From Lachnospiraceae bacterium (GTDB lineage Bacteria > Bacillota > Clostridia > Lachnospirales > Lachnospiraceae): 64,000 nucleotides of DNA. The translations under genes were made by a program, and so were the position numbers. The notes under the pieces were generated by a model. That model was not told where the DNA came from. It saw only the letters and a program-made list of their open reading frames with translations, and did not search any database. Below, piece by piece: positions 33,040 to 42,602 of the stretch; within the stretch, counting starts at the first letter, position 1; each line of letters starts with the position of its first letter. Location: assembly GCA_031280955.1 (NCBI GenBank), contig JAITGA010000006.1, positions 1 through 64,000 on the forward strand, written 5' to 3'.

Positions 33040-34905
33040 TTACTCATACCGATTAGTGACATTTTCATTTTTACCTTTCGGAAACACGTATTTACTCGCT
33101 TGCAAATTGAATAATTCTGCATACTTTCCATTCAAACCCACTAATTCCATATGCGAACCTCGCTCAATCAACGCTCCGTCATCTAATACCAATATCCTAT
33201 CGGCTGTAATCACATTTGAAAGTCGATGTGAGATTAATACCGCACATTTATTGGTGTATTCTGACTCCAATTGCTTAAACAACCTATCTTCTGATTCAAC
33301 ATCAAGTGCCGCTGACGGTTCATCTAAAATCATGACCGGAGCCTCGCGGAAGAATGTTCTAGCAGCAGATATTTTCTGCCATTCACCACCGGACAGTTCA
33401 ACCCCAGCCTCATCATATTGTCTGGTGAGATATGTATTTATTCCGTCAGAAAACTTTGAAACAATCTGTAGTGCATCACCTTTCGCTAGTGAACTATTTA
33501 CGCGGTCAATGTTTTCCATGTTCTCATAATCATATATAGAAACTGATTCATGTACATTAAAAGCATATGAAGGATAATCTTGAAACATTGTGCTGAAACA
33601 CTTCCGAAGACTCTTAATTGTATATTTACGGATATCTATACCATTTATTAGTATTTCACCTTCTGTTGGGTCATAAAATCGCATCATCAGTTTGACAATT
33701 GTTGATTTTCCACTACCGTTTGCGCCGACAATGGCGGTTTTTTCTGGGGTGCAAATAATGAAGCTTATGTTGTTAAGAACAAGTGGTGTTTCTTCTCCAT
33801 AACGGAATGAAACATTCTTAAACTCTATAATTACATCTTCAGAGTTAAACTCTATACTTCCGTCATCTTTAATAGTGTTATCCCACTGCATAAATTTACG
33901 GTAATTTTCAATCCGTGCTTTCCCATCCATAAGTTGTCCATAATTATGCACAATCATATACATACAAGCCATAAGCTGTCCCGCTATCCCGAAATAATAT
34001 GAATAATCGCTTATCACATAATTTCCTTCGAGTACCCTAATCCCCATTTGAATCATCAAGGCAACCATAATCATTTCTGGTAAAAAATTGGATAAAGCAA
34101 CTAATACTGTATACTTAAAAGACAATTTTTTCTTGGTAAAAAATATCTTTTTCCATGTTGTCGTGTATTTTGATTTGATAAACGGAAATAAGTTAAAATG
34201 TTTTACATCCTTTACATATTGCTTTGAAAATAATATCTCTGAAAGATAGTATAACTTCCTTTCATCGCCCATCACCGTTCGTTGAAAGTTATACATTGCA
34301 TCTAATTGCTTTCGTTGAAAAATCACATGCGGTACAATGGAAACAGCCAATAGTATTGAAAATATCATGCTAAACCTTGACATTAGTATAATGGCAATTA
34401 TTAGTTGAACAGAGTTTTTGATGAAATCAAATGTTTGAAACGTCGTTTGTGCAATTAGTGATACATTGTTACTAGCATCACGCATTTCGTTATAAAAACC
34501 AGGAGAATCAAAAAAGCTCACATTAAGATTCGCTGTTTTTTCCATCATTAAGATTTGAATGTGATTGTTAAGGATTTCTTGATACATAGCATCGCAGTAA
34601 AATTTGAAAGACATAACCACCTTAGAACAAAAACCTACTAAAAATACTGCCATACACAAGAAAACAAAATAATGGCGTGATTCGCCATTGTTTTCTCCTG
34701 CTAAAATGCCAATTATACTGCTAGTAAGATAAATAAGTAAAAAAGGCAAAATCACTATAATGACAGAAATGAAAATATTTAGGATAAAATACTTTCGGCA
34801 TTCTTTTCTGGACGGACTTAATGACATCCGAATGCAAAACCATATAATCACAAATATATCTTTTGTGCTCATGATTTTTTCTACAGCTTTTTTCATCTCC
34901 CTCAT
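33040..34905 (-). CDS. ABC exporter, fused membrane and ATPase domains
   Basis: The 621-residue protein has six membrane helices (residues ~40-330) and a C-terminal ATPase with Walker A GANGSGKST, signature VELSGGEWQK, Walker B VMILDEPSAALD and H-loop LISHRLSN. The lineage resembles peptide/lipid exporters and lantibiotic-type transporters. The start overlaps the upstream lipoprotein stop as ATGA. Its partner gene encodes an unusual binding lipoprotein, so the pair may form one export or sensing unit. AT-rich like the island. Confidence 0.88.
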   Translation of the reverse strand: MREMKKAVEKIMSTKDIFVIIWFCIRMSLSPSRKECRKYFILNIFISVIIVILPFLLIYLTSSIIGILAGENNGESRHYFVFLCMAVFLVGFCSKVVMSFKFYCDAMYQEILNNHIQILMMEKTANLNVSFFDSPGFYNEMRDASNNVSLIAQTTFQTFDFIKNSVQLIIAIILMSRFSMIFSILLAVSIVPHVIFQRKQLDAMYNFQRTVMGDERKLYYLSEILFSKQYVKDVKHFNLFPFIKSKYTTTWKKIFFTKKKLSFKYTVLVALSNFLPEMIMVALMIQMGIRVLEGNYVISDYSYYFGIAGQLMACMYMIVHNYGQLMDGKARIENYRKFMQWDNTIKDDGSIEFNSEDVIIEFKNVSFRYGEETPLVLNNISFIICTPEKTAIVGANGSGKSTIVKLMMRFYDPTEGEILINGIDIRKYTIKSLRKCFSTMFQDYPSYAFNVHESVSIYDYENMENIDRVNSSLAKGDALQIVSKFSDGINTYLTRQYDEAGVELSGGEWQKISAARTFFREAPVMILDEPSAALDVESEDRLFKQLESEYTNKCAVLISHRLSNVITADRILVLDDGALIERGSHMELVGLNGKYAELFNLQASKYVFPKGKNENVTNRYE

Positions 34906-37226
34906 TTCATTTCATTCACATAAATCCGAATCCGATTCTCAGCAATATCAGCAACTTCCTCTGCTGACTTTGCGCCGCTGAAAAAGTACTGCGCTTCTTC
35001 CATGACAATATTGATAATCTGCTCGTCATAAATCCGAATCTTGTCCGCACTATTGATGAGATTGCGGACTGCTTCAATATCTCTTTCAGTAGCGGCATAT
35101 ATATCAACTACAAAATCACCCACTCTAATCTTTTCAAATGGTTGTTCTTTTTTAATGCCATCTTCATAATCATACTTTACCTCCATTGCTCTTTCAATTA
35201 TTACTTCATGAGCACTTTTTAGAATCGGGAAAGACAATGATGACATGATGAAAGTTCTTGTTTGAAATTCCTCTGTTAACATACTACTGATAAAATCCCA
35301 TGCTGCTTCTTTATGCTGGCTGTTTTGATTGATTGCTAATACCGATACTGATGTAATTAGGTTTCCATTTCCACTTTCTGAAGGAAAGCCTAGGTATGCC
35401 AATTGCTCTCCAAAATACGCAGTATACAACTGATGGTCAAAATTATAGTTACCTACCATTCCACTAAGAAGTTGAATTTGCTTTTCAATCTGAATGCGAT
35501 CAATAATGTCATCGTTATAGACATAAAGATGGTCGGGTGTAAATTGATTGGCAAAGTATAGTATTTTCAGAAATAGCTCACGTTGAAATCCGCTTTCATC
35601 GCTCGTCCAATCCACTAACGCTTCACCATTCGCTCGTAAACACAACGAAAGCACGCCTGACTTACTATGGTCATCAAAAACTCTACTATCAGGCAGCTGA
35701 TTGTTTGCGTAACTTATCATTTCATCAAGATTCCATTTCTTAATATCGCCAACTTCAGATGCTGGTGCAATTAAAGTCCGTATTTGGTAAAAAACAGGCA
35801 TTCCAAAAAGTTGTCCATCTGATTCGTATGCTTTAATAACATTTTCTTGGAAATCTGAGCGTTCCAAGTTGTTATCAATGAATGGATAAAGATTAGTAAG
35901 TACTCCTCTCTCAGCATAAAGCCACATTGATATACCTTGCGGCAAAACGATAATGTCAGGTCCTTTTCCATTTACAATGTCCAAATTGAACTGCGTTATC
36001 CCCTCATTATAATCAGTATTGTCATTAGCATATTGTTTTATCTCAAGCCGGTATAAAGGATGAGTTGCATTAAACTCAGCTACCGCCGCTCGCAGACTGT
36101 CATCTATAAAAAACGATACTCCACCAATAACCAGCGTTTCCTTTTCTGGTAACTCCTCGTTTTCATGAAGCGGACGGATAACATGCAAATCAACACCATT
36201 GTTAGGATGTTTGCTTTCATACCATCCAAACCGACCATCACTAAGCGGGAGAAACATCCCATTATCAATAGACATGCTAACTGAACTCCAACGAATGATT
36301 TCAACATGGCTTCGACTTTCAACATTATATACAAAAATACCATTATCTGTTGCCATCAGAAAATCAGAATCACTGCCGAAACTAGGTGTAATCCCATAAC
36401 AACTATATACATCTTCCAAATCATAACTTTGCCCCAGTGAACCCGAATCTGAATCAATGGCTGCTATTTTACTTCCACCGTAATTACCTGACCAAACCGC
36501 ATAGACCTTTTTACGAGAATAATCTAACGACATATTCAAATTATGTCCGTTAATCGTTGTTTTGTTTAGCAAGCGACCTTGTTGATCCCAGACATAAATC
36601 GTATTTCCATTACTAAGATAGATTTTTCCCACTGCATCAACCGTAAGATTTTGTGGATAAATATATTCATCGTATTGCATATCCTCAGAAAGTTTAATCC
36701 TAGAAATCTCGTTTCCTTTAAGGTCAATCCGCTTGAGATAAATGTCAAACTTTGCTCCGCGCTCCCAGTCATTGGGTAAATCAACAACAGCCAGATTTAT
36801 ACTTCCGTCATGATTGATTGAAAAACTACTGACAAACGATGTTGGTTCAACAGTTTTATGGTCATAAAGAATCTTTTGTGTTTCAGGTTCATCCATTTCC
36901 ATGTCTAATAAATAAAGATGCATATGAACTTCGCTATCAGCAATTGTATCACCTTCTCTAAAATCGTTTGGATATTCAAAGCCAGAAAAGTAAATCACAT
37001 TACCGTGTGATAGCGCATAATGTACTCCTTGAATATTATCAATTGAGTACGATTCAGCGATGTAAGCATCGGCAATTGCTATGCCTTTATGTCTACTGCC
37101 ATCCGAAGATATCGTTCGATCGTCAGTCTCTCTAATACAAGCAACGGTATAGACTAAAACAAACAAAGTTAAAACAAATAAAGCAAATAACTTCACAATC
37201 CTATTAATACCTTTTTGCTTTTCCAT
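34902..37226 (-). CDS. Lipoprotein with beta-propeller-like N-terminus and family 1 solute-binding C-terminus
   Basis: The 774-residue protein has a lipoprotein signal with lipobox YTVAC. Residues ~50-355 show repeated beta-strand segments with blade-like phrases (YIYPQNLTVDAVGKIYLSNGN, ISMSLDYSRKKVYAVWSG-like and FLMATDNGIFVYN), suggesting a propeller. Residues ~370-740 match family 1 solute-binding proteins: FIDDSLRAAVAEFNATHPLYRLEIKQY, GPDIIVLPQG, LTNLYPFIDN, FGMPVFYQIRTL and KEAAWDFISSMLTEEFQ. I chose the ATG with AAGGTGGTG upstream. It overlaps the preceding lipoprotein-like frame by 23 bp and the exporter by ATGA. Binding proteins are normally linked to importers, so pairing with an exporter is odd. 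Confidence 0.75.
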   Translation of the reverse strand: MEKQKGINRIVKLFALFVLTLFVLVYTVACIRETDDRTISSDGSRHKGIAIADAYIAESYSIDNIQGVHYALSHGNVIYFSGFEYPNDFREGDTIADSEVHMHLYLLDMEMDEPETQKILYDHKTVEPTSFVSSFSINHDGSINLAVVDLPNDWERGAKFDIYLKRIDLKGNEISRIKLSEDMQYDEYIYPQNLTVDAVGKIYLSNGNTIYVWDQQGRLLNKTTINGHNLNMSLDYSRKKVYAVWSGNYGGSKIAAIDSDSGSLGQSYDLEDVYSCYGITPSFGSDSDFLMATDNGIFVYNVESRSHVEIIRWSSVSMSIDNGMFLPLSDGRFGWYESKHPNNGVDLHVIRPLHENEELPEKETLVIGGVSFFIDDSLRAAVAEFNATHPLYRLEIKQYANDNTDYNEGITQFNLDIVNGKGPDIIVLPQGISMWLYAERGVLTNLYPFIDNNLERSDFQENVIKAYESDGQLFGMPVFYQIRTLIAPASEVGDIKKWNLDEMISYANNQLPDSRVFDDHSKSGVLSLCLRANGEALVDWTSDESGFQRELFLKILYFANQFTPDHLYVYNDDIIDRIQIEKQIQLLSGMVGNYNFDHQLYTAYFGEQLAYLGFPSESGNGNLITSVSVLAINQNSQHKEAAWDFISSMLTEEFQTRTFIMSSLSFPILKSAHEVIIERAMEVKYDYEDGIKKEQPFEKIRVGDFVVDIYAATERDIEAVRNLINSADKIRIYDEQIINIVMEEAQYFFSGAKSAEEVADIAENRIRIYVNEMK

Positions 37227-37829
37227 CTTCACCACCTTTAGATGTAGCCTCATTAGTCTCTACAAAATGTTCAACAATATACTGATAGATATCTTTGATT
37301 TTTTCGGCGAAAATTGAGGTGCTTATCTCAATTCCTCTTTCGTTCTTTTCAAATACTCCCTCATCTCCTTTTAGTGTTATATGTATATCAAAATCTCTCA
37401 TAATATTATCTTCAATGTCTGCAAAAATAATTACATTATTTTTATATCGTTCCATCCAATATGTGAAAACATCCGCATATGCAATGGTATTTGGGATATA
37501 TTCAATCCCATATAAATAGCAGTCATTAATGGTAGATGATTTTATTGCATAATAGTCATTTCTGTAAAATTCCTTTTCAAGTAAAGAAATTGCCGGTATT
37601 GCCATTTCCTCCGCTCCGCATCACCCGGGCTAAACCACTCTTTCGGTTCAATCCCGGATAAAAATAATGAGGTTGATGTAAAATATGTGCCTTTGTCTGT
37701 TTTCCACCTGACAGACACGTGGACGGCATCCTTGCCAAAGTCACTAGGTGGAGGTGTGCCGTTTTGGTTGCCCCCCGAGCAAGCGGTTAATATTAGAGTT
37801 ATTATTAGCAATGGCAATAGTTTTTTCAT
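37204..37829 (-). pseudogene. Lipoprotein of unknown function, apparently frameshifted
   Basis: The gene begins MKKLLPLLIITLILTACSGG (lipobox LTAC) and continues to about 37610, where the frame soon ends at a TAA at 37542. From the ATG at 37605 another frame runs 133 codons (AIPAISLLEKEFYRNDYY and on) to 37204. Adding one base near 37605-37617 joins them into a ~208-residue secreted lipoprotein. The second part has no signal of its own and GGAGG only two bases before its ATG, so a frameshift is more likely than two genes. It leads the operon with the propeller-SBP lipoprotein and exporter. No family recognised. Confidence 0.6.
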
Positions 37830-37936
37830 ATGTACACATTATGCCACAAAATGTACGTTTTGCGTATGAGCGGATTGTCCAAGACCTCAAAGTCCTCTAA
37901 GTACAAGTACAAAGATTCAAGGATTGTGAACGCAAT

Positions 37937-38578
37937 CTAGCACTTTGCTCTCTTAATACATACCGCAAGGGTATAGCCGAGGGTGAAGTCAATGTTTTGG
38001 ATGTCAAAGAGGCTTGTGTCACTGCCGTCATACCTGACTTCGTTTATGTCGATTGCCCCGATATCGAGGGTCAGTCCGCTTCCGAGGCATTTCACATATG
38101 CTTCCTTTTTTGTCCACAAGTCATAGAAAGCTCTTACTTGTTCATGTTCGGGTAAAGATTGCCAGTGAGCTTGCTCACTGACAGTCAAGACTCTTTTGAT
38201 CAAAGCAGGGGAAATCCGTCTCTCATATAATTCTTCGACATCTATACCAACTTCAAAGTCGCTGATAGCACAAACCACCCAATCCCCGGAATGTGAGATG
38301 TTGAAGTGGATATCGGGGCAATCGGGGAAAAAGGGTTTCAACCCTTCTGCCTTTTGCCTCGGTACGGCTCTTTCGATGATCAAGTCCCACGGGGCTTGAC
38401 CGACCTTCGCGCTTGTGGTTATCCGCACCATCGCTTCTCCGGTCAGTGAGCGGACTAAGTCATCGTGGAAATGATATTTTTCCAGCTGTTCACGGCGGGC
38501 AGTCGGCAAAAGGGTGAGCCATTTCGTGATGGTTTCATCAGTTATCAGACGAATGTTTTGGGTGTAAATGTTGGTCAT
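37937..38578 (-). CDS. Sfp-type 4'-phosphopantetheinyl transferase
   Basis: The 213-residue protein has the family signatures FNISHSGDWVVCAI, VGIDVE and FYDLWTKKEAYVKCLGSGL, with Mg2+ ligands in the GID-E and WTKKEA motifs. It transfers phosphopantetheine from CoA to carrier proteins of polyketide, nonribosomal peptide or lysine pathways. No carrier-protein or synthase gene lies in the window. Composition is like the genome core, marking the right edge of the AT-rich island. Confidence 0.92.
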   Translation of the reverse strand: MTNIYTQNIRLITDETITKWLTLLPTARREQLEKYHFHDDLVRSLTGEAMVRITTSAKVGQAPWDLIIERAVPRQKAEGLKPFFPDCPDIHFNISHSGDWVVCAISDFEVGIDVEELYERRISPALIKRVLTVSEQAHWQSLPEHEQVRAFYDLWTKKEAYVKCLGSGLTLDIGAIDINEVRYDGSDTSLFDIQNIDFTLGYTLAVCIKRAKC

Positions 38579-38756
38579 TATTTTACCTTAATAGTTTGCC
38601 ATGCTTCATGATTACAGATTGGTTTATCCTCTAAAGTAGAGCGAGGGAGCAATAGTTTACACTAAGCCAAGATGGGGAACGTGGGGTTGCTCCCCCAACT
38701 AAACTTTACCAAGTATTTACGATAATTTTAGCGTATAGCTACGTCAACTCCTCTTA

Positions 38757-38774
38757 ATGTGCCTAAAGGCACAT
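38757..38774 (-). terminator. Small hairpin downstream of the exporter operon
   Basis: ATGTGCC-TAAA-GGCACAT is a perfect 7-bp stem 21 bp after the stop of the last ABC gene (minus strand). No U-run follows, so it is only a possible terminator. Confidence 0.3.
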
Positions 38775-38794
38775 GTTATCGTCGTTTCCTTGCT

Positions 38795-40669
38795 CTACAC
38801 AAAAATTCTTCGCAAATCCTTTGGCAAAGTGTAATTGGTGGAGCAATAGAGTTCGGCATAGAACCCGCCCGCCGCCAGTAAGTCCTGATGGTTTCCCTGT
38901 TCAACGATATCGCCGTCTTTCATGACGAGGATTAAATCAGCATCACGGATTGTTGAAAGGCGGTGGGCAATCACAAAGCAAGTCCGCCCTCGCATTAGAT
39001 TACTCATCGCTTTTTGGATTCTCGCTTCAGTACGAGTGTCAACAGAACTGGTCGCCTCATCAAGAATCAGAATTGGACGGTCAGCGAGTATCGCCCGTGC
39101 TATCGTCAGCAGCTGCCTTTGTCCCTGCGAAACATTGTCAGCATCATCACTTAGTTCCATCTGATATCCGTCAGGCAGGGTCTTGATGAAGCGGTCGGCG
39201 TAGGCTTTTTCGGCAGCGGCGATTACCTCTTCGTCACCGGCACTCGGCTTACCATAGCGGATATTTTCCATGATAGTTCCCTTGAAAAGCCACGTATCTT
39301 GCAGCACCATACCCATGTGGCGGCGCAGTTCATGGCGGTGATAGGAACGGATATCGTCCCCATTAACCATAATCGCACCATCATTCACATCATAAAACCG
39401 CATTAGCAGCTTAACAATCGTCGTCTTACCGGCTCCGGTCGGACCGACGATAGCTATCGTTTGTCCTTTTTCGACAGTGCAGGAGAAATTACCAATAATA
39501 GTTTTTTCCGGCTCATAACCAAAGCGGATAGAGTTAAAAGAGACGGCTTCCGGGGCGACAGAAGTTGCTTTGTCCATGATTACATCGTCTTCTTCATCTT
39601 CAACGAGGAACTCAAAAACCCTTTCGGCGGCGGCAGCAGTTGACTGGAGCATATTAGTTACTTGGGCGATGTTTTGGATGGGATGGGTAAAATTGCGCAA
39701 GTATTGGATAAAGGCTTGGATATCACCGATCTGAATTGCGCCACGGATGGTCAGAATCGAACCTACCACTGCCACGGCGACATAGCCGAGATTGGCGACA
39801 AAGAACATGACCGGCCACATCAAGCCGGATATAAACTGTGATTTCCATGTTGATTGATAAAGCAGATTGTTGGTCACGGAAAACTCCTTGATGGTATCCG
39901 CTTCCCGTCCAAATGCCTTTACGATATTGTGTCCGCTGTAGACTTCCTCTATTTTTCCGTTGAGTTCTCCCAGATATTTTTGGTGGTCGGTAAAGTGCTT
40001 TTGTGACTTTTTCACGACAACAGTTATCAGGAGGGCGGTAATCGGTAAAACAAAAAGCGCGATCAAGGTCATTAAGGCATTGATACTGAACATCATATAA
40101 AGAACGCCGATAATCGTTGCCGCCGAAGTTATCATCACGGTGATACTGTGATTGAGATTTTGACCGACAGTATCTACATCATTGGTAATGCGTGACAATA
40201 CATCGCCGACAGGGGTTGTTTCAAAATATTTCATCGGCATCCGATTGATTTTTTCCGATATCTCACGGCGGAAGCGATAGCTTATTTTTTGGGAGATCCC
40301 TACCATGATATAACCTTGGATGAAGTTGAGTATCGCTGACAAACCATAAAGTAATGCCAGAAAAAAGAGGATTCTCGCAATATACTCATAATCAACGCCG
40401 CCGCTATCGGTAATGCGGCGCAGATAGCCCTCGAACAATTCCGTAATCGCTCGACTGAGTACCCGTGGACCAAAAATACTGAAAACCGTCCCGCCAATTG
40501 CAATCAGCGAAACTATTATCATCGAATATTTGTCCTTGCCAATATAAGCCATCAGTAGCTTTAGCGTACCCTTTAGGTCTTTCGGCTTCTCTGCCAACAT
40601 CCCCGGCGGTGTATGTCCACCGCGCAGATTTCGCCGAGGTGGTATTGGTGTAGTGTACTTTTTACTCAT
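38795..40669 (-). CDS. ABC exporter half-transporter (heterodimer subunit B)
   Basis: The 624-residue protein has an N-terminal cytosolic extension with a Pro/Arg-rich PIPPRRNLRGGHTPPGM segment, six membrane helices and an ATPase with Walker A GPTGAGKTT, signature VSQGQRQLL, Walker B ILILDEATSSVDTR and H-loop VIAHRLST. It overlaps the upstream half-transporter by 8 bp, so the two form a heterodimeric multidrug- or lipid-type exporter. The operon also encodes a histidine kinase and response regulator. Confidence 0.93.
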   Translation of the reverse strand: MSKKYTTPIPPRRNLRGGHTPPGMLAEKPKDLKGTLKLLMAYIGKDKYSMIIVSLIAIGGTVFSIFGPRVLSRAITELFEGYLRRITDSGGVDYEYIARILFFLALLYGLSAILNFIQGYIMVGISQKISYRFRREISEKINRMPMKYFETTPVGDVLSRITNDVDTVGQNLNHSITVMITSAATIIGVLYMMFSINALMTLIALFVLPITALLITVVVKKSQKHFTDHQKYLGELNGKIEEVYSGHNIVKAFGREADTIKEFSVTNNLLYQSTWKSQFISGLMWPVMFFVANLGYVAVAVVGSILTIRGAIQIGDIQAFIQYLRNFTHPIQNIAQVTNMLQSTAAAAERVFEFLVEDEEDDVIMDKATSVAPEAVSFNSIRFGYEPEKTIIGNFSCTVEKGQTIAIVGPTGAGKTTIVKLLMRFYDVNDGAIMVNGDDIRSYHRHELRRHMGMVLQDTWLFKGTIMENIRYGKPSAGDEEVIAAAEKAYADRFIKTLPDGYQMELSDDADNVSQGQRQLLTIARAILADRPILILDEATSSVDTRTEARIQKAMSNLMRGRTCFVIAHRLSTIRDADLILVMKDGDIVEQGNHQDLLAAGGFYAELYCSTNYTLPKDLRRIFV

Positions 40670-42464
40670 TGGCTACTTCTTCCCCCAACTCTAATCTGGC
40701 AAGTTCCTGATATACTTCACAAGTGTCTAGCAACTCTTCATGTGTGCCAATTGCCGCAATCGCTCCGTCATCAAGAACGATGATTTGATTGGCATGACGG
40801 ATGGTGTTGATTCTTTGGGCAACGATTATGATAGTGACATCCTTTATTTCTTCTGCCAGAGCATGGCGAAGGGCGAGGTCGGTACGGTAATCAAGAGCGG
40901 AAAAACTGTCATCGAAAAGGAGTACTTTTGCTCCCTTGGCAAGGGCGCGGGCAATGGCAAGGCGTTGGCGTTGACCGCCGGAGACATTGGAACCGCCTTG
41001 GGCAATCTCGTTTTCATATTGCGCTTCCATTTCCATGATAAAACGGTCTGCTTGGGCGATTTTGGCAGCTTCGTTCATTTTTTCATCGCTGATATGGTCG
41101 CCGGCAAACTTGATATTGGCGGCAACAGAGCCGGAGAAGAGGACGCTCTTTTGTGGCACATAACCGATAATACTACGCAAATTGCTCTGGGTCATCGTGC
41201 GGATATCGACATTATCGATCGTGACTTCACCTGTTCTGACATCATGGAAACGGGGAATCAGCTCCATGAGAGTCGATTTGCCGCTGCCGGTACCGCCAAT
41301 GATAGCTGTCGTTTCACCGGGCTTGGCAGTAAAAGAGATGTCCTTTAGGGCATCTTCGTCAGCATCAGGATAACGAAAGGATACATTATGGAAGCTGATG
41401 ATTCCTTGAGGGGTGAGGATGTCGGCTTCGTTTGCGATAGGATCATGAATAGAAGGTTCTTTCGTCAATATTTCATCAATACGTTTGGCGGAGATTATCG
41501 CTCTTGGCAGCATAACCGAAACCATTGTCAACATCAAGAATGACATAACTATTTGCATGGTGTAGGCGATGAATGCCATCAAGTCGCCAACCATCAAGCT
41601 CCCCATGTCAATGCCGCTCGCACCGACCCAAACGATGACAAGGGTAATGAGGTTCATAATCATCATCATTAACGGCATCATGATTGCCATTACCCGTCCG
41701 ACGAACAATTGTAGATTTCGCAAATCCTGACTGGCAGTATCGAAACGTTCTTCTTCGTGTTTTTCTCTGCCAAAGGCACGGACGACACTCACTCCCGTCA
41801 GTATTTCCCGGGAAATCAAGTTCATGCGGTCGATAAGCAGGGGTATCATTTTGAAGCGAGGCATTGCTACCACGATTAAGATAGTGACAATCATAAAGAT
41901 AATACCGACGGCGACCCCGACAATCCATCCCATTCCTGTCTGCGTTCCCGCAACTTTGATGACCCCGCCTATTCCCAGTATCGGGGCATAGAATATCATC
42001 CGCAGCATCATGATTGCCACCATTTGTACTTGTTGGATATCATTGGTACTGCGGGTGATGAGTGAGGCGATGGTAAAACTGCCCATTTCGGCATTGGAAA
42101 AGGAGAGGATACGGCGAAAAACCTTGTCACGTAGTTGCAAACCGATAGAAGCTCCGGTACGGGCAGAGAGAAAACCAACCATTGCTGCCGCCAGCATTAT
42201 GACTACAGAGAAAGCAATCATTACCCCGCCCTTGCCCAAGACATAACTCATCTGTGTTTGTGAAAAATCCACACCTGCGGCTACGGCGGCGGCTATTTCA
42301 GCGGCACTGGCATCGGGAACACCACGGCGGGCGATACCCACATCAATAATGTCGGACATATATTGCGGTAGGGCAAGGTCACTATATGCTTGAATAATCA
42401 GCAAGGCAAATATCGCCAGTACCGACCATCCCAAACCTTCCAAATGTTTACCGATTTTGAACAA
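40662..42464 (-). CDS. ABC exporter half-transporter (heterodimer subunit A)
   Basis: The 600-residue protein has six membrane helices, an extracytoplasmic stretch near residues 40-75 (ARRGVPDASAAEIAAAVAAG), and an ATPase with Walker A GGTGSGKST and signature NVSGGQRQR. Its Walker B is VLLFDDSFSALD, with Asp where the partner has the catalytic Glu (ILILDEATS). One degenerate ATP site is normal in heterodimeric exporters, which supports pairing with the downstream subunit. Confidence 0.93.
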   Translation of the reverse strand: MFKIGKHLEGLGWSVLAIFALLIIQAYSDLALPQYMSDIIDVGIARRGVPDASAAEIAAAVAAGVDFSQTQMSYVLGKGGVMIAFSVVIMLAAAMVGFLSARTGASIGLQLRDKVFRRILSFSNAEMGSFTIASLITRSTNDIQQVQMVAIMMLRMIFYAPILGIGGVIKVAGTQTGMGWIVGVAVGIIFMIVTILIVVAMPRFKMIPLLIDRMNLISREILTGVSVVRAFGREKHEEERFDTASQDLRNLQLFVGRVMAIMMPLMMMIMNLITLVIVWVGASGIDMGSLMVGDLMAFIAYTMQIVMSFLMLTMVSVMLPRAIISAKRIDEILTKEPSIHDPIANEADILTPQGIISFHNVSFRYPDADEDALKDISFTAKPGETTAIIGGTGSGKSTLMELIPRFHDVRTGEVTIDNVDIRTMTQSNLRSIIGYVPQKSVLFSGSVAANIKFAGDHISDEKMNEAAKIAQADRFIMEMEAQYENEIAQGGSNVSGGQRQRLAIARALAKGAKVLLFDDSFSALDYRTDLALRHALAEEIKDVTIIIVAQRINTIRHANQIIVLDDGAIAAIGTHEELLDTCEVYQELARLELGEEVANE

Positions 42465-42545
42465 CTAATTCTCCTCTTCGGGAACTCTCCCATGTGTGTT
42501 ACTGCTCGCTTTTTAGGTATTTACCCTATAAAACAATTAGTACTA

Positions 42546-42570
42546 CAAATACCCGCTTTTTGGGTATTTG
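42546..42570 (-). terminator. Hairpin between response regulator and ABC genes
   Basis: CAAATACCC and its perfect complement form a 9-bp stem around a 7-base loop (gcttttt on the + strand). It lies in the 138-bp gap between the response-regulator stop and the first ABC gene. Without a U-run on the minus strand it may modulate rather than end transcription. Confidence 0.35.
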
Positions 42571-42574
42571 ATCC

Positions 42575-42601
42575 GCAACATAATGCGTAGCATTATTTTG
42601 C
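42575..42601 (-). terminator. Second hairpin directly after the response regulator
   Basis: GCAACATAATGC-GTA-GCATTATTTTGC pairs 11 of 12 bases around a 3-base loop, one base beyond the response-regulator stop. Together with the neighbouring hairpin it could uncouple kinase/regulator expression from exporter expression. Confidence 0.35.
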
Positions 42602-42602
42602 G

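Noticed and set aside
27584-38578. Lantibiotic or NRPS biosynthetic cluster around the ABC genes and Sfp transferase
   Set aside because: No LanM/LanBC, radical SAM, precursor peptide or carrier/adenylation domain was seen; transporter genes alone do not support the call.
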